Source of the DNA: Lycocorax pyrrhopterus obiensis
Lineage: Eukaryota > Chordata > Aves > Passeriformes > Paradisaeidae
Length of the DNA stretch: 64,000 nt
Reading direction: 5' to 3'
Assembly: GCA_014706295.1 (NCBI GenBank)
Contig: JACSVZ010000039.1
Span: 558,001-622,000, forward strand
Made by a program: the position numbers and the translations under genes. Below, piece after piece: positions 1 to 13,786 of this stretch. Under the pieces are notes generated by a model. It did not search any database, had not been told where the DNA came from, and was given only the letters and a program-made list of their open reading frames with translations. Each line of letters starts with the position of its first letter. Positions within the stretch are counted from its first letter, which is position 1.

Positions 1-2595
1 CATGTGACTCTTTAAAGCCATTAGGGGAGCAGAAACCCTTTTCATTAGTCCTAAATCATGTATAAGGAGAATCTCAGCAGATTTATGCTTTCCCTGAAAG
101 TTAACTTCCTCTACTTTTTCTATAATGGTATCTACACTCAAGAGAAACAGACAGGTATAGTTTAGAAAGAGCTGTCTTTCGCATGGTAATAATTTTGAGA
201 ACCTGTGACCACGGAAAACTGTATCTTAAACCACAGACTGGAATCGGGCCCTGCCGATCGGACTGGAATCAGATTCCTGCCTGTCTGTTACAGACAGAAA
301 ACACAGGTACGAACTTCCAATTAATTAAATTCAGATACTCGAATTTAAGTAGATTCTTCTTCCAAGCTAGAATTGAGGAATTCGTGAGCAACCACCATGC
401 AGAATAAACTAGTGGGACACATTCCAAAGGTTGGCCAAAGCAGTCACTAGCAGAATCATGAAACTTGAGGAAATTAAGGTCTATGATTCAGACTACGTTC
501 TTTAATATTGCAAATAATGATCTTATTTATTTTATATAGTTTCTTAATGTACTAGTGGCTCCCTGCTTTTACTAGGAATGGCAATTTTAAATCCATATAA
601 CGACACTACAAGCCTAATTTGTTTCTTTTATGCCTACAGGTGTTTGGCTGTGGTTTGTTTTTTTTGGTTTGTTTTTCTTTCTGAAAAAGGTTCTTGCTTC
701 TGTTACTATAGAGAATGGATGATGCTCAATTAGAAGAAATATTCCGTATTTTTTCTGTTCTTGTTATATGCATAGGCATGAAAGGTGTAGTATTCAGTCT
801 CTGCTCTGAATACAGAACTAATACTGTCTTTTTTTTATGGCAATCATTGCTACAATCCCAGACATACCACAAATATTACTTTAACTTCTTAAAATAAATA
901 AATGCTTTTAGAGTGAGGAAATGCTTTCCTAATCATAAGAAAGAATCTCTTAAATACTCAATGTAGCTGCTACTCCATTCTTGGCTGTCTAGAACATGAT
1001 TTTACAATGTCTGCTATTACACAGAAATGCATAAATTCAAAGCAAAGCCCATGCTGGCTTCTGTGAAAACTGTGGACACTTATATCTTCCTCTCCACATA
1101 CAGAAATGGCCTGAGAAAGAAATCTACAGAAAAAAAGTTTCAGTCTGAATGGTAGACATTTTCCAAAACTTACAAATTGAAAAAAATCTCTTATGATAGA
1201 AAACACTATCATTTACCTGATCTATGGTGTGGGTGAATTTTACTGTGTGAGAATTGATTCTTTTATCTTATTACCAAGAGAGAAAAGTATTCTTTTCACA
1301 TTATATCTGAAAATTTATTCTGTTTTCAGCAGATGGTACAATAATGTCTTTCAACAATACAGCATTTATCTGACAGAAGCACAACTCACTAGCCTAATTT
1401 CGCTATCAATATTGGAAATACCAACTGGAATTATACACCATATACTTTTGAGAAAAACATATCAATTATGTAGAATTACTTCTTATTTTCAGTGAGAAAG
1501 CGTTTTCAAGCTTAAAAGCGCCTTGCCCTCTTCAGCCCCAGACTTCTGGTGTTACCTTCTCCTGTCTACTCTGGAGCTAAGAGTCTGTGAAAGACAGACA
1601 AGGTTTGGTATGTAATCAGGTCTGAGAAGTAAAAGGAAGGTAATTGTGATGGGGTTTAGGTGGCCGGAAGGGAGGTGTGATAACATCAAAGACCTAGCAG
1701 TAACACAGCAGTAGCAGACAGGAGTGACTAACAATGAGAATACAAGATACCTAGATGGACACAGAAGAGAGATTAATAGCAGTGAAGAATCACCATGTTG
1801 ATGACTCCTGCTTGTGGCAAGCACTGCTCTAGATATAATTTGAGTTCTCAGTAATCCTTGGTCATTTCCCTGTTCCCTCTGCATGGCCAAATCAGCAGCA
1901 CTTTACCTCCTCCAGAAGCAAAAAGAATATATGTTCTCTGACATGAGTGGACACAAAGAAAGGTTCAGCAAGCTTACCATATAAGCTGCAAGCTTCCCAA
2001 CTAAACTACATATCCAGATAAAAAACAAAACAGCTCCTAAAACATCCAAGTACTACAGTTTCTAGACAAATAATTTTGCTAGCTTGCTCAAGTTATTCAA
2101 GAGCCTTCTTAAAATCAGGCAAGTTCTAAATTAAACAGATAGAAAAGCTAATGTGTTGCTTTCCTTGAAACTGCTTCCTTCATTAAAATAATTTAAAAAT
2201 AACAACAGCAAAGATATGGACCATACTTAAATATCCTTAGTTCTACTGTTATTTAAGGTCCCTCTGAAATATCTTTCAGCCCTGGAAGACTAAGGGCTAA
2301 CTTAGTGGGTTATGTGCTGTCCTCCAGGTTTCTTAGGTATATGAAAGGTTTTCTACAGGATGTTTGAGAAAAATGAGGAGTTTCAGAGCATGTCTCAATA
2401 TTCACCTTATGTTCCCATACACTGATAATTATCATATTCACTGGTTTGTAACTCCTAGAGTGTTACTGAAGCTCTTATAAGTTTTCCTGAACAGTATTAC
2501 TCCTTTGTAGGTAGAAAAATGACTTGTCTCTATATGACTTAACATCTTTTCTTTTAGGAACTCAACTAATTTGCAACTATAATCTCACTTCTACA

Positions 2596-2757
2596 AAATT
2601 TATCAAACGTAGCAGGTTTAGAGATGATACAACAGCAGAACTGATGAACACACCAGAGGATTGTGCTACCATTCAGAATGACCTCAAAAGGCTGGAGAGA
2701 CTGGACAAGAGAAATCCTGAGTTGCCACAAATGGAAGTGCAAAAAATGCTTTGAGCA
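2596..2757 (+). mobile_element. CR1 LINE fragment, reverse-transcriptase C-terminal part
   Basis: The plus-strand reading RFRDDTTAELMNTPEDC followed by IQNDLKRLERLDKRN matches the pattern of the CR1 reverse transcriptase around and after its catalytic FADD box (FADDTKLGG...TPEGC...IQ.DLDRLE.W..RN). The first Asp-Asp pair is present but the Ala before it is Arg, and the frame soon ends. It is an old, inactive scrap. The acceptor-like pyrimidine tract upstream is probably chance. Confidence 0.7.
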
Positions 2758-5735
2758 GGTTGTTACACTACATCATCTCCAGATGTTGTTTTCAACCTTT
2801 TCCATTCCATAATTCTACAATCATTCAATGAATTCACTCTGTTTAAGTTAATCAAAAGGACTGAATCATAGTTAACATAATCAAATTGTGTAAGAAGAAC
2901 TCAAAATGGTTAACTTATTCAGTTACTCTAAACTAAGTTCTTTTATAATTTATTCCAATAGGCAGAAATACTACTTAAATTTTTAACTCTCTCACTCCAC
3001 TCCCTCATATTTATCATACACAATTCACTTTAGTATTCTGTGTTAAATGCTGTAGCTAGGCTTAGTAAAAGAGCTTTGATTAAATGATAAGGCTCCACAA
3101 AGACTTCTTGAAAACTGCAAGTTCAGCTAGAAGTTTAATAATCTGAAAACTCAAGAGACACTAGTACTAACTTTTAATGAAAGAATTAATTATAAAGATG
3201 AAATAGAGCCCAAATGATCTTGTTTCAAGACAATACATCCAGAGGTTTAATTGCACTTTGCCAACTCCATTCCAGGAATGACAGATGCCAAGAAATTCAA
3301 AACATACCATCTACATCTTCAAAGTCTGAACTATAACCATGGAAGCCGGGATGCCATTGTCTATAAGAAAGGAGATATACACATACATTTTTCTTTGATT
3401 TTTCTCATTTTCCTGCTCTATGCATTTGACTTCTTCCTATGTGAATTGCTATTGGAATCAAGTGAAAATAATCCATTCTTATATAACAGGAAGCTAAACT
3501 GGAGTGGATTCAAGAAGGTTATTTTCTAAGACTACTTTTAATTCTGTAACATTGGTGCTACACGCATTTCAAATGTATACTTCAGCAGTAAAGAAATAAT
3601 TCTACAAGATATGCAATACAAATTGTGCTGCCATAAAATCTTCTGTGATAGTGTATGTCTGCATGTGTGCATTTACAAATGTGGTTCAACTCAGCAGAGG
3701 TATCTGGTTACCTGTATTTCATACAAGTCCAAGACTGCAACCAGCAATGTCTTAATCCTCAATCTAATCAAGCCATATAAATCACACATCCTGCCTGAGC
3801 ACACTTCAGCTTCTCTGTCAGGAACACCTCCAACTTCAGAAAAACGTTCTCTGCTGCACAAATCCTGGAAATCCAAGCCAAGCAACTCACATAACTAACA
3901 CTCAGAGCTGAAGACACTTAGCTGCTGCTCTCTTTCTCCCTCACCACAAACCCAGTCCAGTATCCCATTCCTGTATCTCCAAAGCTGCTATGAGTCCCAA
4001 TAAACTCACTCTTACTTTGACACTTACTCAGGCCCACCAATATATTAGCCCCACTGAATCAGTTGTGGACTGAGGCTACATGATCTGTGCCTACCTAAAA
4101 TTGAACCCCCAGATTCCTAAGTCCTCAGCACAACAACCTTAAATCCATCTCTGATACCTTCTATAAAGATGTTCAGCTTTAGCTCATCACAACCTATCTC
4201 CCTAAATTAAATCTACACTAGAAATGCTGTCAATGTAGCAACGAATAGGAGTTGCTACTGACAGCAGTTGTGAAACCTACTTTTCCCTTTGGGCACAGAA
4301 TTAATAGTGGTTTGCTGTCCTGCCAGATCAAACCTTAACCAGCCAGGGAGAGTGCTGTCACCTAAAATATATACTAAGTTTAAAATATGCTATGGAACCA
4401 GATTTCATCTTCTACATGTCTCAGCCTTGCAAACCATAATTCCAACCTTAGCTGCAAAGCAAACTCTACGCAGCTAATCCCTTCCATCCCAGATATAAAC
4501 CTACTCTGTTAATAACTTCTCCGTCAGTTAAATCCATGAGAGACAAATTCTGCTTGCTGCAGAGCCAAACTTGGGACAGCAGCTCCTTCTGACTGTGGTG
4601 GCAGCACTGGAACGTTTTAGAAAGCACCAAACAAACATCAGTTAAATCTTCCTGGTCTTTAAAATAGTAATGGTTATGCATAAATGCTATAGGTAGATAA
4701 ACACAGCTTTAAATGCATTTTTAGCACAACCAAACAAAACCAAAAGAGGTTCCAATGGGGCAAGCTGATGTTTTAAGTCATTATGTACAAATCTGTCACA
4801 CACGTTTAGAGAGGCAAGTGTGCGCAAAGCTAAGAAATCCAAGATATTGATGTGTCCTGTAAAATGAAAAGGTTTTGAAAGAGAGATGAAGTTATGATTT
4901 CAAACTAGTATAATCTATAATTCCAGAGTTTCCATTTACAATTTACTATATTTATCTAAGGTCTTAAAGACAGTTTTAATTATTAGCTGTAGTTACTCGT
5001 TAAACAAAAAATCATTTTATCAGTCATTCCCAGTTAGAAATTCTAGGGCTACAAGTCTTTCCTTTTCCATTTCAGGAAGATATGAAATTCTAAAGCAGCA
5101 AATAGACTGCAAAGCCACTGACACAGGAACTGTGCATTTATACTGTATCCCAAAAAAGCATTTAGTGAAACTGTGTTAAAAGCATGCATAATAAAGACTT
5201 TAAACAATTCTCCAAAACTAAAAGCCAAAGGTAAATCTGTAACAAAATCTGTTACCTTTCCTGGAAATTGAACTTTTAAGAGCACATATGGTATATATGC
5301 TATTCACATAGACAACTGCAATATCCAAAAAGCATTAAGGAAGCGGTGCTCAATTTTCTGTAACATCATTCCATTTTCCAAATCATTGTCTGTAAGCAGG
5401 AATGCTCAGTGAAGGAGGGAGCTTAACAGGAACATTAAAACCATCTATTTGAAGACACAGGTTTAAGCAAAAATCAAGTTGTCTTCCAGACTAGCAGGTA
5501 TACCACATATGCCACAAGAATCTGACGCTTTTTCCTTATCCGTGTTCTGCTTTCAGGCATGCAAAAGAACTAAACGAGCTGTAAAGAAAGCAATAGGAAA
5601 AGGACAGTATTAACACTGAGAATAAGGAAGCAAAAGCAGAATCAACCCATATTTAAAAAAAAAAAAAGTTTAATAAAAGCATAACTGCATCAGAAATTCA
5701 AATAGGTAATTTTATTTAATTTATAATCATGTTAT

Positions 5736-5782
5736 TTTTGGTTTTGTTGGGTTTTGGCTTTTGGGGATTTTGGGGTTTTTTT
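5736..5782 (+). repeat. GT-rich low-complexity tract
   Basis: A run of T-rich and G-rich blocks (GGG, GG, GGGG, GGGG separated by TTTT-type spacers) on the plus strand. It has four G-runs and could form a weak two-layer quadruplex. Confidence 0.6.
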
Positions 5783-8700
5783 AAGCCTAAATTTTGTGCA
5801 CAATTTGAAACAAGATTTCCAGGAATATTACTTAGTAGCTTTTTGAGGGACGATGTATTTTGGTATCTGTAATTAAGCATCTTTCCTTTTCCAGTATTAT
5901 GTTTCCATGAATGACATGATTCACTGATATTAAGAATAATAATACTCCAGTCGACAGAGTTCTCCTCATGTAATTGATATTTGCTGCTTCTGTTCCCAAA
6001 CACACCTGAGGTTTTCTGATTACATGTCATCCTCAATTTTGCGAAGCACCTAAGTGTAGTCAAAGCCCTGCTACCTTTTAGCTCGGTAGGAATGCTTCTA
6101 AACTCCTTTCTCCTTAATACTATCATTTCAAGATAATATGAGAGGGAAGAGAAAACTGTATGAACCATTTGTCATCTTCCAGTTCTGTCTGACATGTAAG
6201 CATCTTAAAATCTAATCTGTAATAGGAGATGACATATGCAGCAAAAACAGGTATACACTTCAAAGGTGTATTGCACTCTTTTAGCATATACCAAGTCTTG
6301 ACTGATTGTTTCATTCCTGCGTTTCAGGGAAGACATTTACATTTTCCCAAATCTGTATCTCCACACTACGTATGTAAGAAAAAAATGCAGATTATTCTAA
6401 CCATCCATTATTTCCTTTGTCATCAGTAGCATCAGTAGTCGCACGGAATAAAAATTAACCCTACATTTACTCAGCACACTATTTTGCAGCATCTTTAACA
6501 ATTCACAATTTGAAATATGCTACAATCTGTGCTTACCAGCACAACAAGGAAAGAAATGACATCTTAAAAAGGATGAACATATGACCAGATGCAAGTTAAA
6601 TTATTTTCATAAGGTGTACATAACACCAATCTCTTTTTTTTACCTCAGGGAAGTATTATTAATCTGATGCATGCGAAAAAGTCAACAGCAGAAATTACAA
6701 ATGGCTATTACCTGATAGCCATTTTAGTACCTCAAACAACAGTAGACTGCAAAATTTATTTAGCTTCTCTAGCTGCATAATATTCTCAGTTGTTTTTTTC
6801 CTATTAACTATTTTAGCCATTTTCTACTATACTTGGGAAAAAATAGTATAGCTTTTTTTTTAATAAGAAACCCACAAGAAACCTTTATTACAATGCATAT
6901 AAACTTATGTTTGAAAAGATTAGACATACTGCACAAATGAAGTAAACTTCTTGGAAAGAGGAGCTTGTCTGAAGAATTTTCTACATCACATCAGACACAT
7001 TTGCACTTGGAATAAGGCATGTCATGGGTATGACACCTGCCCAGAGCAACCACTAGATACAGAATGGATGCATGGAGAAGCTCTAACATTAACAGCTCAG
7101 TTCTCAGCACTTCAAACCTTTTGATAATCTAGCTGAACCCAGCTACAGGAAAACTCCATTTTCCCTGATGAACTAATTACCAACTGAGCTAGTCCAACTT
7201 GACATTCACAATGTCTCTAATTTGCAGGCCAGCTAAGAAAAAAAAAAGTCTCTCCAGCCAGAGGAATATTTCAGCCCTTCATTTGCTTCCATATAGAGCT
7301 GTTCCTGTGTAGTTTGACATTCCAGTGACATGTCTGTTAGCTACACAGTGCTGAATAGCAATGAAAATCTTGGAAAATGCTCAAAATCATAGTGCTTTTG
7401 TGCTCCCCTTTGTTCTTTTTCTGCCTCAATATACTGCCTGCATAGACCACTGGTTTTACAGGCCTTCCTGTTTAGAGGCAGATGCATCACACACACCATA
7501 GCTGAATGCATCTTACAAGAAGTTCCAATCCACATATCCTGTACAATCAATCAATCATCAGTCACCAACCTCTTGTGTACACTAAAAGAATGTGAATACT
7601 GTTAACTAAGTTAAATTATTAATTACAGTAACTAAAATAGAACTTGTTCCAAACATCTAATATTGTTACTTATTTAAGATCGTCAGTATACAGACAGAAG
7701 TATGCTTTCCATGACTACCTGTTACAATGTACCACAGGATTTGGCCTTCCCTGAAACAACATCTCTGGCACAGATCATGCAGAAAGACATTTGGATGGAG
7801 ATATTATGGGATTTTTATCCCTTAACTTTGGAATTCTACAACATAAATATCTGCATTTCAGCTTATCAACTTCAATGTCCTTTCTCATAGCCAGAAGAAA
7901 GAAGCAAACAACTCTAGGGCCAATTATCATACTTACGTACGAGAGCATAGGTTAGACAAGAAATTACTTTTCCCCTCCCTTGACTACAATGGAAAATTAA
8001 AGTAAGAAAGTCAGATGGAAACTTCATAGAAATCTGAATTCAAGTGAGACAAATCCCACCTCAGGACTAACTCCTTCGGGTCTTTTGAGTCAAAGCTGTT
8101 TTGTTGTAATGAGCCTGATTCTCAAGGATTTATGTAACATTCAGCAAAGCCTTGCATGACTATCTGTCTTCATGTTGGCAAATTTTTTAGTTAACCTTAG
8201 CTGCTTGGTTGACTTTTACAAGAAGCGGACAGCAAGGTCTGCTATGTACACCTACACTAAAGAGGATAAATCTCACCCTTTATATCCTGTGCCATTCATT
8301 TCAGGCGAGAAGTCAGCACCCACATTTGAATTTGGACTTAATGCTTACATATAATATTGAGAATTACATATAACTTTGTGTTTTGATTACAAAACCCCAA
8401 GCAAACAACTACTCAGTGTACAGCTTTTGTGCTAAAACCATTTTAAAGTTTTAAAAAAGTAAAAATGGTACATAGAAAGGAATGTGATACAAAACTGTAA
8501 TGCTAGACGAGCTATGCATCAGCAATTACTGAATAACAGAGCTTTCCAGAACTTCATAGTATGTCTTTCTTATTTTAAAATCTATTCTCTAGTTTTTAAT
8601 TTTCTTTTTCAGAATTCTTGGAATTAACACTTGGGGGGTTAGAAATGGGCAGTAAACTACTATGTGCTTTGTATCTCTGGCCCTCTGTCTCTGAAAGTTA

Positions 8701-11700
8701 TCATAAGGGAAGATCTGCTATCATGGAGAGGAGCTCAACATTTGAAAAATAATCCATCTTCCACAGTATCACTCTGAAATCTTAGTATCTTACAATTTTA
8801 TCTGTTCTGCAGTAGAATCCAATTAGGGATCAGAAAATTTCTATTTCATAGTAAGTTAAGGTTCAATTACTGTATTCTTATAAATTGTATTTATGAAGCA
8901 TGTAACGTTCCTATTATAGATAAAACTCAAAAGCCCACATACAACATCTGTAAAAATAAAGAGATCCAATTGAGTTTATATTAATATACTTTTGCCTAGA
9001 ATTCAGCATGCTGGTGTCAGCAAAGCACCTAAGTATAAGCTTTACTTTGAGCCCATGATGAAGTACTTAAATGAATTAAAGCAAACTACTAACTTACTTG
9101 AGAGTTTAGTAACATAAAATTCATCTTAACTGTGTGGAAAATCAGGATAACTATACTGTTTTACCTGCTCCTTAATTACTTCTATTTTCCATGTTAATAC
9201 GTGGAAATATGTATAAAAAAATTTATTACTCATGTATTTGACATAAAGTTGCCATATTGTAAGATTAAAGGATTTAACCAATTAGACAACAATATAAAAA
9301 TAGTCAGAGTAATCACTGTACTTTTCTGTTGTAGTTTATTAGAAACACTCTACTATAGCCAACCTAATTTTTTAATTTGTAAAGCATAGGGCATAGATAG
9401 CCCTTTAAAACTGTGGGTCATAGACTGATAAGCTTGTTCCAAGAGGACACAGTTAAAAACTCTGTAAAATCAGACAGACTTCTAAAGTAAACAATTTTCA
9501 ATATTTGTTGAAAATGTATATGCAAGCCTGCAAGGGGCTGAGGGCCGAGCTTAGCACACTTCCTACTGAAGACATGATGGAATATAAAGCTGCATATTCT
9601 TGAATTCATGCATTTGACAAACTATTTGGAACTTAGCTCAAGTTTTAATGAGGAAATTAAAACAGAAATGTTGAGCTATCTAAATGACTCACTTAGAAAA
9701 ATTAAAAGGAATTTTGTTTTTAATCCACGTCAGTGTTGAAAAACATCTTCAATTAAAAAAATTACTATAAATAAGCTATTTTTTCAATTTCTGTTTTCCA
9801 TCAAATGTTCAAAAATTAATTGCAAACTAACCTGAATACATGCCTTAGATAATTCTTTATTTCTCCTATCTGCCAACAACAACAACAACAATAAAAGAAA
9901 CTAACAACGAAGCAAAACAAACCTCATGTATTTCCCCACCTCTAATCATAACTACAGTTCAGAGTCTCTAATTTGATTGTTTTAAATGGGAGACACCCTT
10001 TTGCAATTAACAGTGGTTTTGTTTAAGTAACAAAACACAATTAGGATACTTGTCAGATAATGAAGTTTGATTATATGAAGAATTATCTTTCTGCAAATTC
10101 CCATTTAAGTATTTATGAAGAGTTTTTTTTTTAAGCTGGCATTTTGTTTATTTCAAATTGATATTATATCATTAGATTTGATTATAAAACAAGAAAAAAT
10201 ACTTTAGAAGTATTTTTAGAATCGTACCTACCAGAAGTCATGCTACACAAATTCAGAAACATTTAGAAGCACATCTGTAAATCAGGCCATCAGAAATAGA
10301 GTCCTATAGTGATACACTTCCAGAATATTATCACATACACAATATATGTGGGTTTGTAAATGAACACAATGCAACTATTTGGACTAAATGCAAGAATGCA
10401 TGAACTTTAAAAACATTGACTTCGCTGCAAGCTAAGCAAACCAGAACTTCAGTTACTTTCCTTACATGTACTGCAGCTTTTCAAAGTCCTACAGAGTGTC
10501 AGCTACAGACTGACAGATGCCCAGCTCCTGAGGCTTCACCAAATACGACAGCAATAAAAATAATTACAGTCTGGCAAAGGTAAGCAGTTCCATAGTAACT
10601 AACTCAGCGAAGTGCAATGTTCAGTATGAGCTTGACATCACTGTGGAGCACTGAAAGGTTCTGTGTTGCCACTGGCAAAACTCTGAAAAGAAAGATGACT
10701 AATTCCGTTAAACAGGTGAGATTTAATAATGTTAAAAATGAACACCTGTTTTAAACTTAAAAAACAATTATTGTTTTTAAGTACACACTTCCCTATCCCT
10801 ACAATTGTTAAAAGTCTGTTGACTTTTGGTTGCCATCAGTAAGTCTTGTATGCTAACAGTGACCTAAAATAAGACACAGCTCATTGTCTAATTCTTTCAA
10901 AACTGGCATTCTCAGAATATGATCCAAACATACTAGAAATTTGGGTTGGAAATTACATATTACCTCTCCAACAGTTCAAACTTACTACTGTACCATATCC
11001 TAGAAAGAAAAACAATAAAGTTAAGACTGCTTGAGCAACACTTAAGTCTTTCGTTAGATTAGACCACTGCAAAATAAATCTGTGGTGAATGTTTTCGATA
11101 TGTATCAATAAATTTATTTTCCACCAAATAAACAGTTTTCAGGATAGCGTAAAATCAAGTTGCAATCCTAAGTGATGCTGAACACTTTGCATAAAATACA
11201 TACCAACACATACGAATACATGAAAAACCTATGAAACCCCTATTTATTTCATGCATCTCTTTTTCAAATGTTAAAAAACATCCATTCTCTCTCTCTATCC
11301 TCTACAGTTTACTGGAAAAAAATTTAACTTAAGAATAAATTATACCAACAATTCTATTCTGCTTTTTACCTCCTACTTATTGTAACAAACTAAATACAAT
11401 ATTATGTGTTGGATTTGTTTTGCATCATGAAAATTAATAATTTGAAATAATAATGTGAAACATTAAATCTAATTCTGAAATAAAATAAAGCAGCTGACTT
11501 TCCAGTTCTACATGAGCTAGAGAGAGAATATTGAAGCCGTATTCTGTGTTCAGCTGAATACCAAAGTTGTATTGCCTGCAAAGCCAACAATTTATACATA
11601 GCCCTAAGTGTTCTAATTATTTCAAGTATTTTGCAAATTGTATAGTATGACCTAAAAACCTATACAGTCAATTTATTATACAGTCTGATAATTTTACCTT

Positions 11701-11898
11701 TCCATATGGAATTTTTTCTTACTTTATGCCTCTTGTTTTGAATTTGCTGTTTAAGGTAGCTCCTAGCATTTTCTGGGTTTGTAAATCTACATTCTATAGA
11801 ATGATGCTTTTTTTACATCTGAAGAAACAAATAAATACAGCCAAAACACTCCCCAACACCACTCTTTGGTCCTTCTCAAAAAGAAAAGATGACAGCAC

Positions 11899-12030
11899 CT
11901 GGTGAGCCTGCAACAACTGCTCAGCAAACTGACGGACTTCCGATAGGAGAAGCGATATTAAAGAATTTCTTAGTATGTTGTTCCTTCCCAGCAAACCCAG
12001 CGTTTGTGATACAGAATGCAGTGCCTGAAA
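11899..12030 (-). CDS. MEI4: MEI4 coding exon 4 (3' end uncertain)
   Basis: Fourth coding exon of MEI4. It opens after the acceptor ttatttctctttag at 12031, in phase 0, exactly as exon 3 requires. It reads FQALHSVSQTLGLLG, then RNSLISLLLSEVRQFAEQL. Mammalian MEI4 has FQVQHYVSQSL and RKSIISLLLSEV at the same place, so the match is clear. Homology fades after QAHQ. There CAG|GTGCTG at 11899/11898 could serve as a donor, though it is weak beyond GT. If it is not used, the frame stays open for another 34 codons to a stop near 11797, giving an unrelated tail. I prefer splicing at 11899 because mammals continue with about 80-90 more residues, including a conserved Phe/Trp-rich C-terminus, and none of that follows here. 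The next exon was not found down to base 1. Confidence 0.82.
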
Positions 12031-12988
12031 CTAAAGAGAAATAACAGTAAATTTAATCTTTCAAAATGCATCTCAATCTTTTTTATCCCAAACAATTACC
12101 TTAAGTAGAACGAGAGTTACATATTAAAATGTTAAAGAAAAAAGTCAAATTCAAAATTTTAGAGCTTAAAATTCTATTGATTACAGACATATGAGATCTA
12201 TGAGAAACTGACATCCATCCTCAAAAGATTAATACTACAGGAAACTGTCATGTGAACAAACTCCTGCAAGAGTGTGAACTCCCCAGGACACCACTTCTCA
12301 GCATTAGATGTCATCACGCCCAACTGCTGACAGAAATTGGTGACTACCCTGCACATACAGTTCTGTTTTTTCACAGCTAGACAAATGAATGAACAAATTC
12401 TTTGAAATTCAAACATGTAAGCTGAGAGCTGTACTAGGGTGTTCTTTGAATACAGTTATCAGGAAAAAACTTGATTAAATGCTAACTGCTAGAAGACACA
12501 CTGTATTTTCAAAATCAAACAATTCACTTTCATATTGTTCTTTAATAACGCATTTCTCCTGAACTGCAAGAGGAGTGATGTAAACTTACATGAGAATTAT
12601 GTTAGTAATTTTTTGCCACAGTCTCTTCTACTAAAAAAAAATTAAAACTGTTGTCTTTGTTCCCTGAAATTGAAACAAATAGCTACTATGTAATGAAGCA
12701 TACTGCTCTAAAAAGTACACACAACTTTTCTATATACAAATATACTGGAGTTATTTTAAAGGAAAAAGAAGTAAGACACATTAAATACAATTACTATAAC
12801 TTGTACTTTTATATAAATGCATACCCCCTACAACATTAAATTCAGTAACTCTTTGTAAATTAGTATTTTTAACTGACAAAAGGATATTCTGACCCTAATT
12901 TGTACGCCTAACTATGATGTCTTAACCACTCAAAATAGATCACTCCATCCTATTAACAATCTAGATTATACCTCCAGCCAACTCACAT

Positions 12989-13032
12989 GTGTATACACAC
13001 ACAGACACATACATATATACACACATATATAT
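12989..13032. repeat. CA/TA dinucleotide-rich microsatellite
   Basis: Imperfect alternating purine-pyrimidine stretch of ACACAC, ATACAT and ATATAT blocks, in MEI4 intron 3. Confidence 0.9.
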
Positions 13033-13730
13033 GAATAAAAATATTTGCCCGCCATTTAAAAGTTTGCATTGGATGAATCCTGCTGGAAAACTTTTCCAAA
13101 CACACAAAAGGCAGGAAGGTGTTCCAGGAGCAGTCAGTATGATTTTATTTAGGGGAAACATTTACGTCGACTTTACCATGGTTTTCAACACTGTCTCTTG
13201 TAAAATTGTCACTCACCAAATTTTGGGCTAGGTAGGTGAACAGCAAGGTGGACTGAAATTTTTTGCTGTAAAACCCATTAATTAGGCAGCTTTGCATTTA
13301 TAGTTCTTGCTTGTCTGCCTGATCAGCAGTTGATGCAATGCCTATTTACCAGCCTCTTCCAGCTGAAGAGTTGGATCCGCTTGGTTATCATCCACCCAAC
13401 ATGAGACTCCTGGGCACAGCCATAACAATCCAACTTTAATAAAACTTTGCCCTCAACCATCTCACTTCTGCATGTAATCCCAAAACAAATATCAAAAGAA
13501 ATCTACAAAAAACACACAAGTCTCAAGTTCAGAATGAAATCTGCAGGCAAACAGAGATACAAAGTAAACTACTCCTATTAAAGAGAATTCATAAATTGTA
13601 CACATATAGCTTAGAAAACCTATGTAATTAAAATCATTCATCAACATATACACCAAAGAGTCTATAAATATGAAATGTGAATGATGAGCTAAAAATAGGT
13701 TTCTGAACAATTAAAATGATAAGAAGAGAT

Positions 13731-13786
13731 AATGTAATGTAATGTAGTGTAATGCAATGTAATGTAATGTAATGTAATGTAATGCA
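13731..13786. repeat. (TAATG)n pentanucleotide microsatellite
   Basis: About eleven tandem five-base units of AATGT, with two variant units (AGTGT and AATGC) near the middle and an AATGC at the end. It lies in MEI4 intron 3. Confidence 0.95.

Larger units (their letters stand above)
1..11898 (-). other. Noncoding arm downstream of MEI4 exon 4
   Basis: AT-rich sequence that should be MEI4 intron 4, or intron plus 3' flank. I looked on the minus strand for the conserved MEI4 C-terminus (Phe/Trp-rich, about 80-90 residues in mammals) and did not recognise it. A CR1 reverse-transcriptase scrap lies at 2596-2757 and a GT-rich stretch at 5736-5782. The longest ORF, 5716-6168 minus (150 codons), has low-complexity Lys/Asn/Pro content at its end and no family resemblance, so it is left out. 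Nothing else is recognised. Confidence 0.6.

Noticed and set aside
5716..6168. 150-codon minus-strand ORF.
   Set aside because: AT-rich sequence, no known family, and a low-complexity Lys/Pro/Asn end encoded by a GT-rich tract. It does not match the missing MEI4 C-terminus.
10560..10696. Acceptor-like tctttcttttcag on the minus strand, considered as the last MEI4 exon.
   Set aside because: The frame required by exon 4 (phase 0) hits a stop after 14 codons and none of the frames resembles the MEI4 C-terminus.
12198..12416. 72-codon minus-strand ORF just before MEI4 exon 4.
   Set aside because: It does not match MEI4 and lies between exon 3 and exon 4, which already join in phase.
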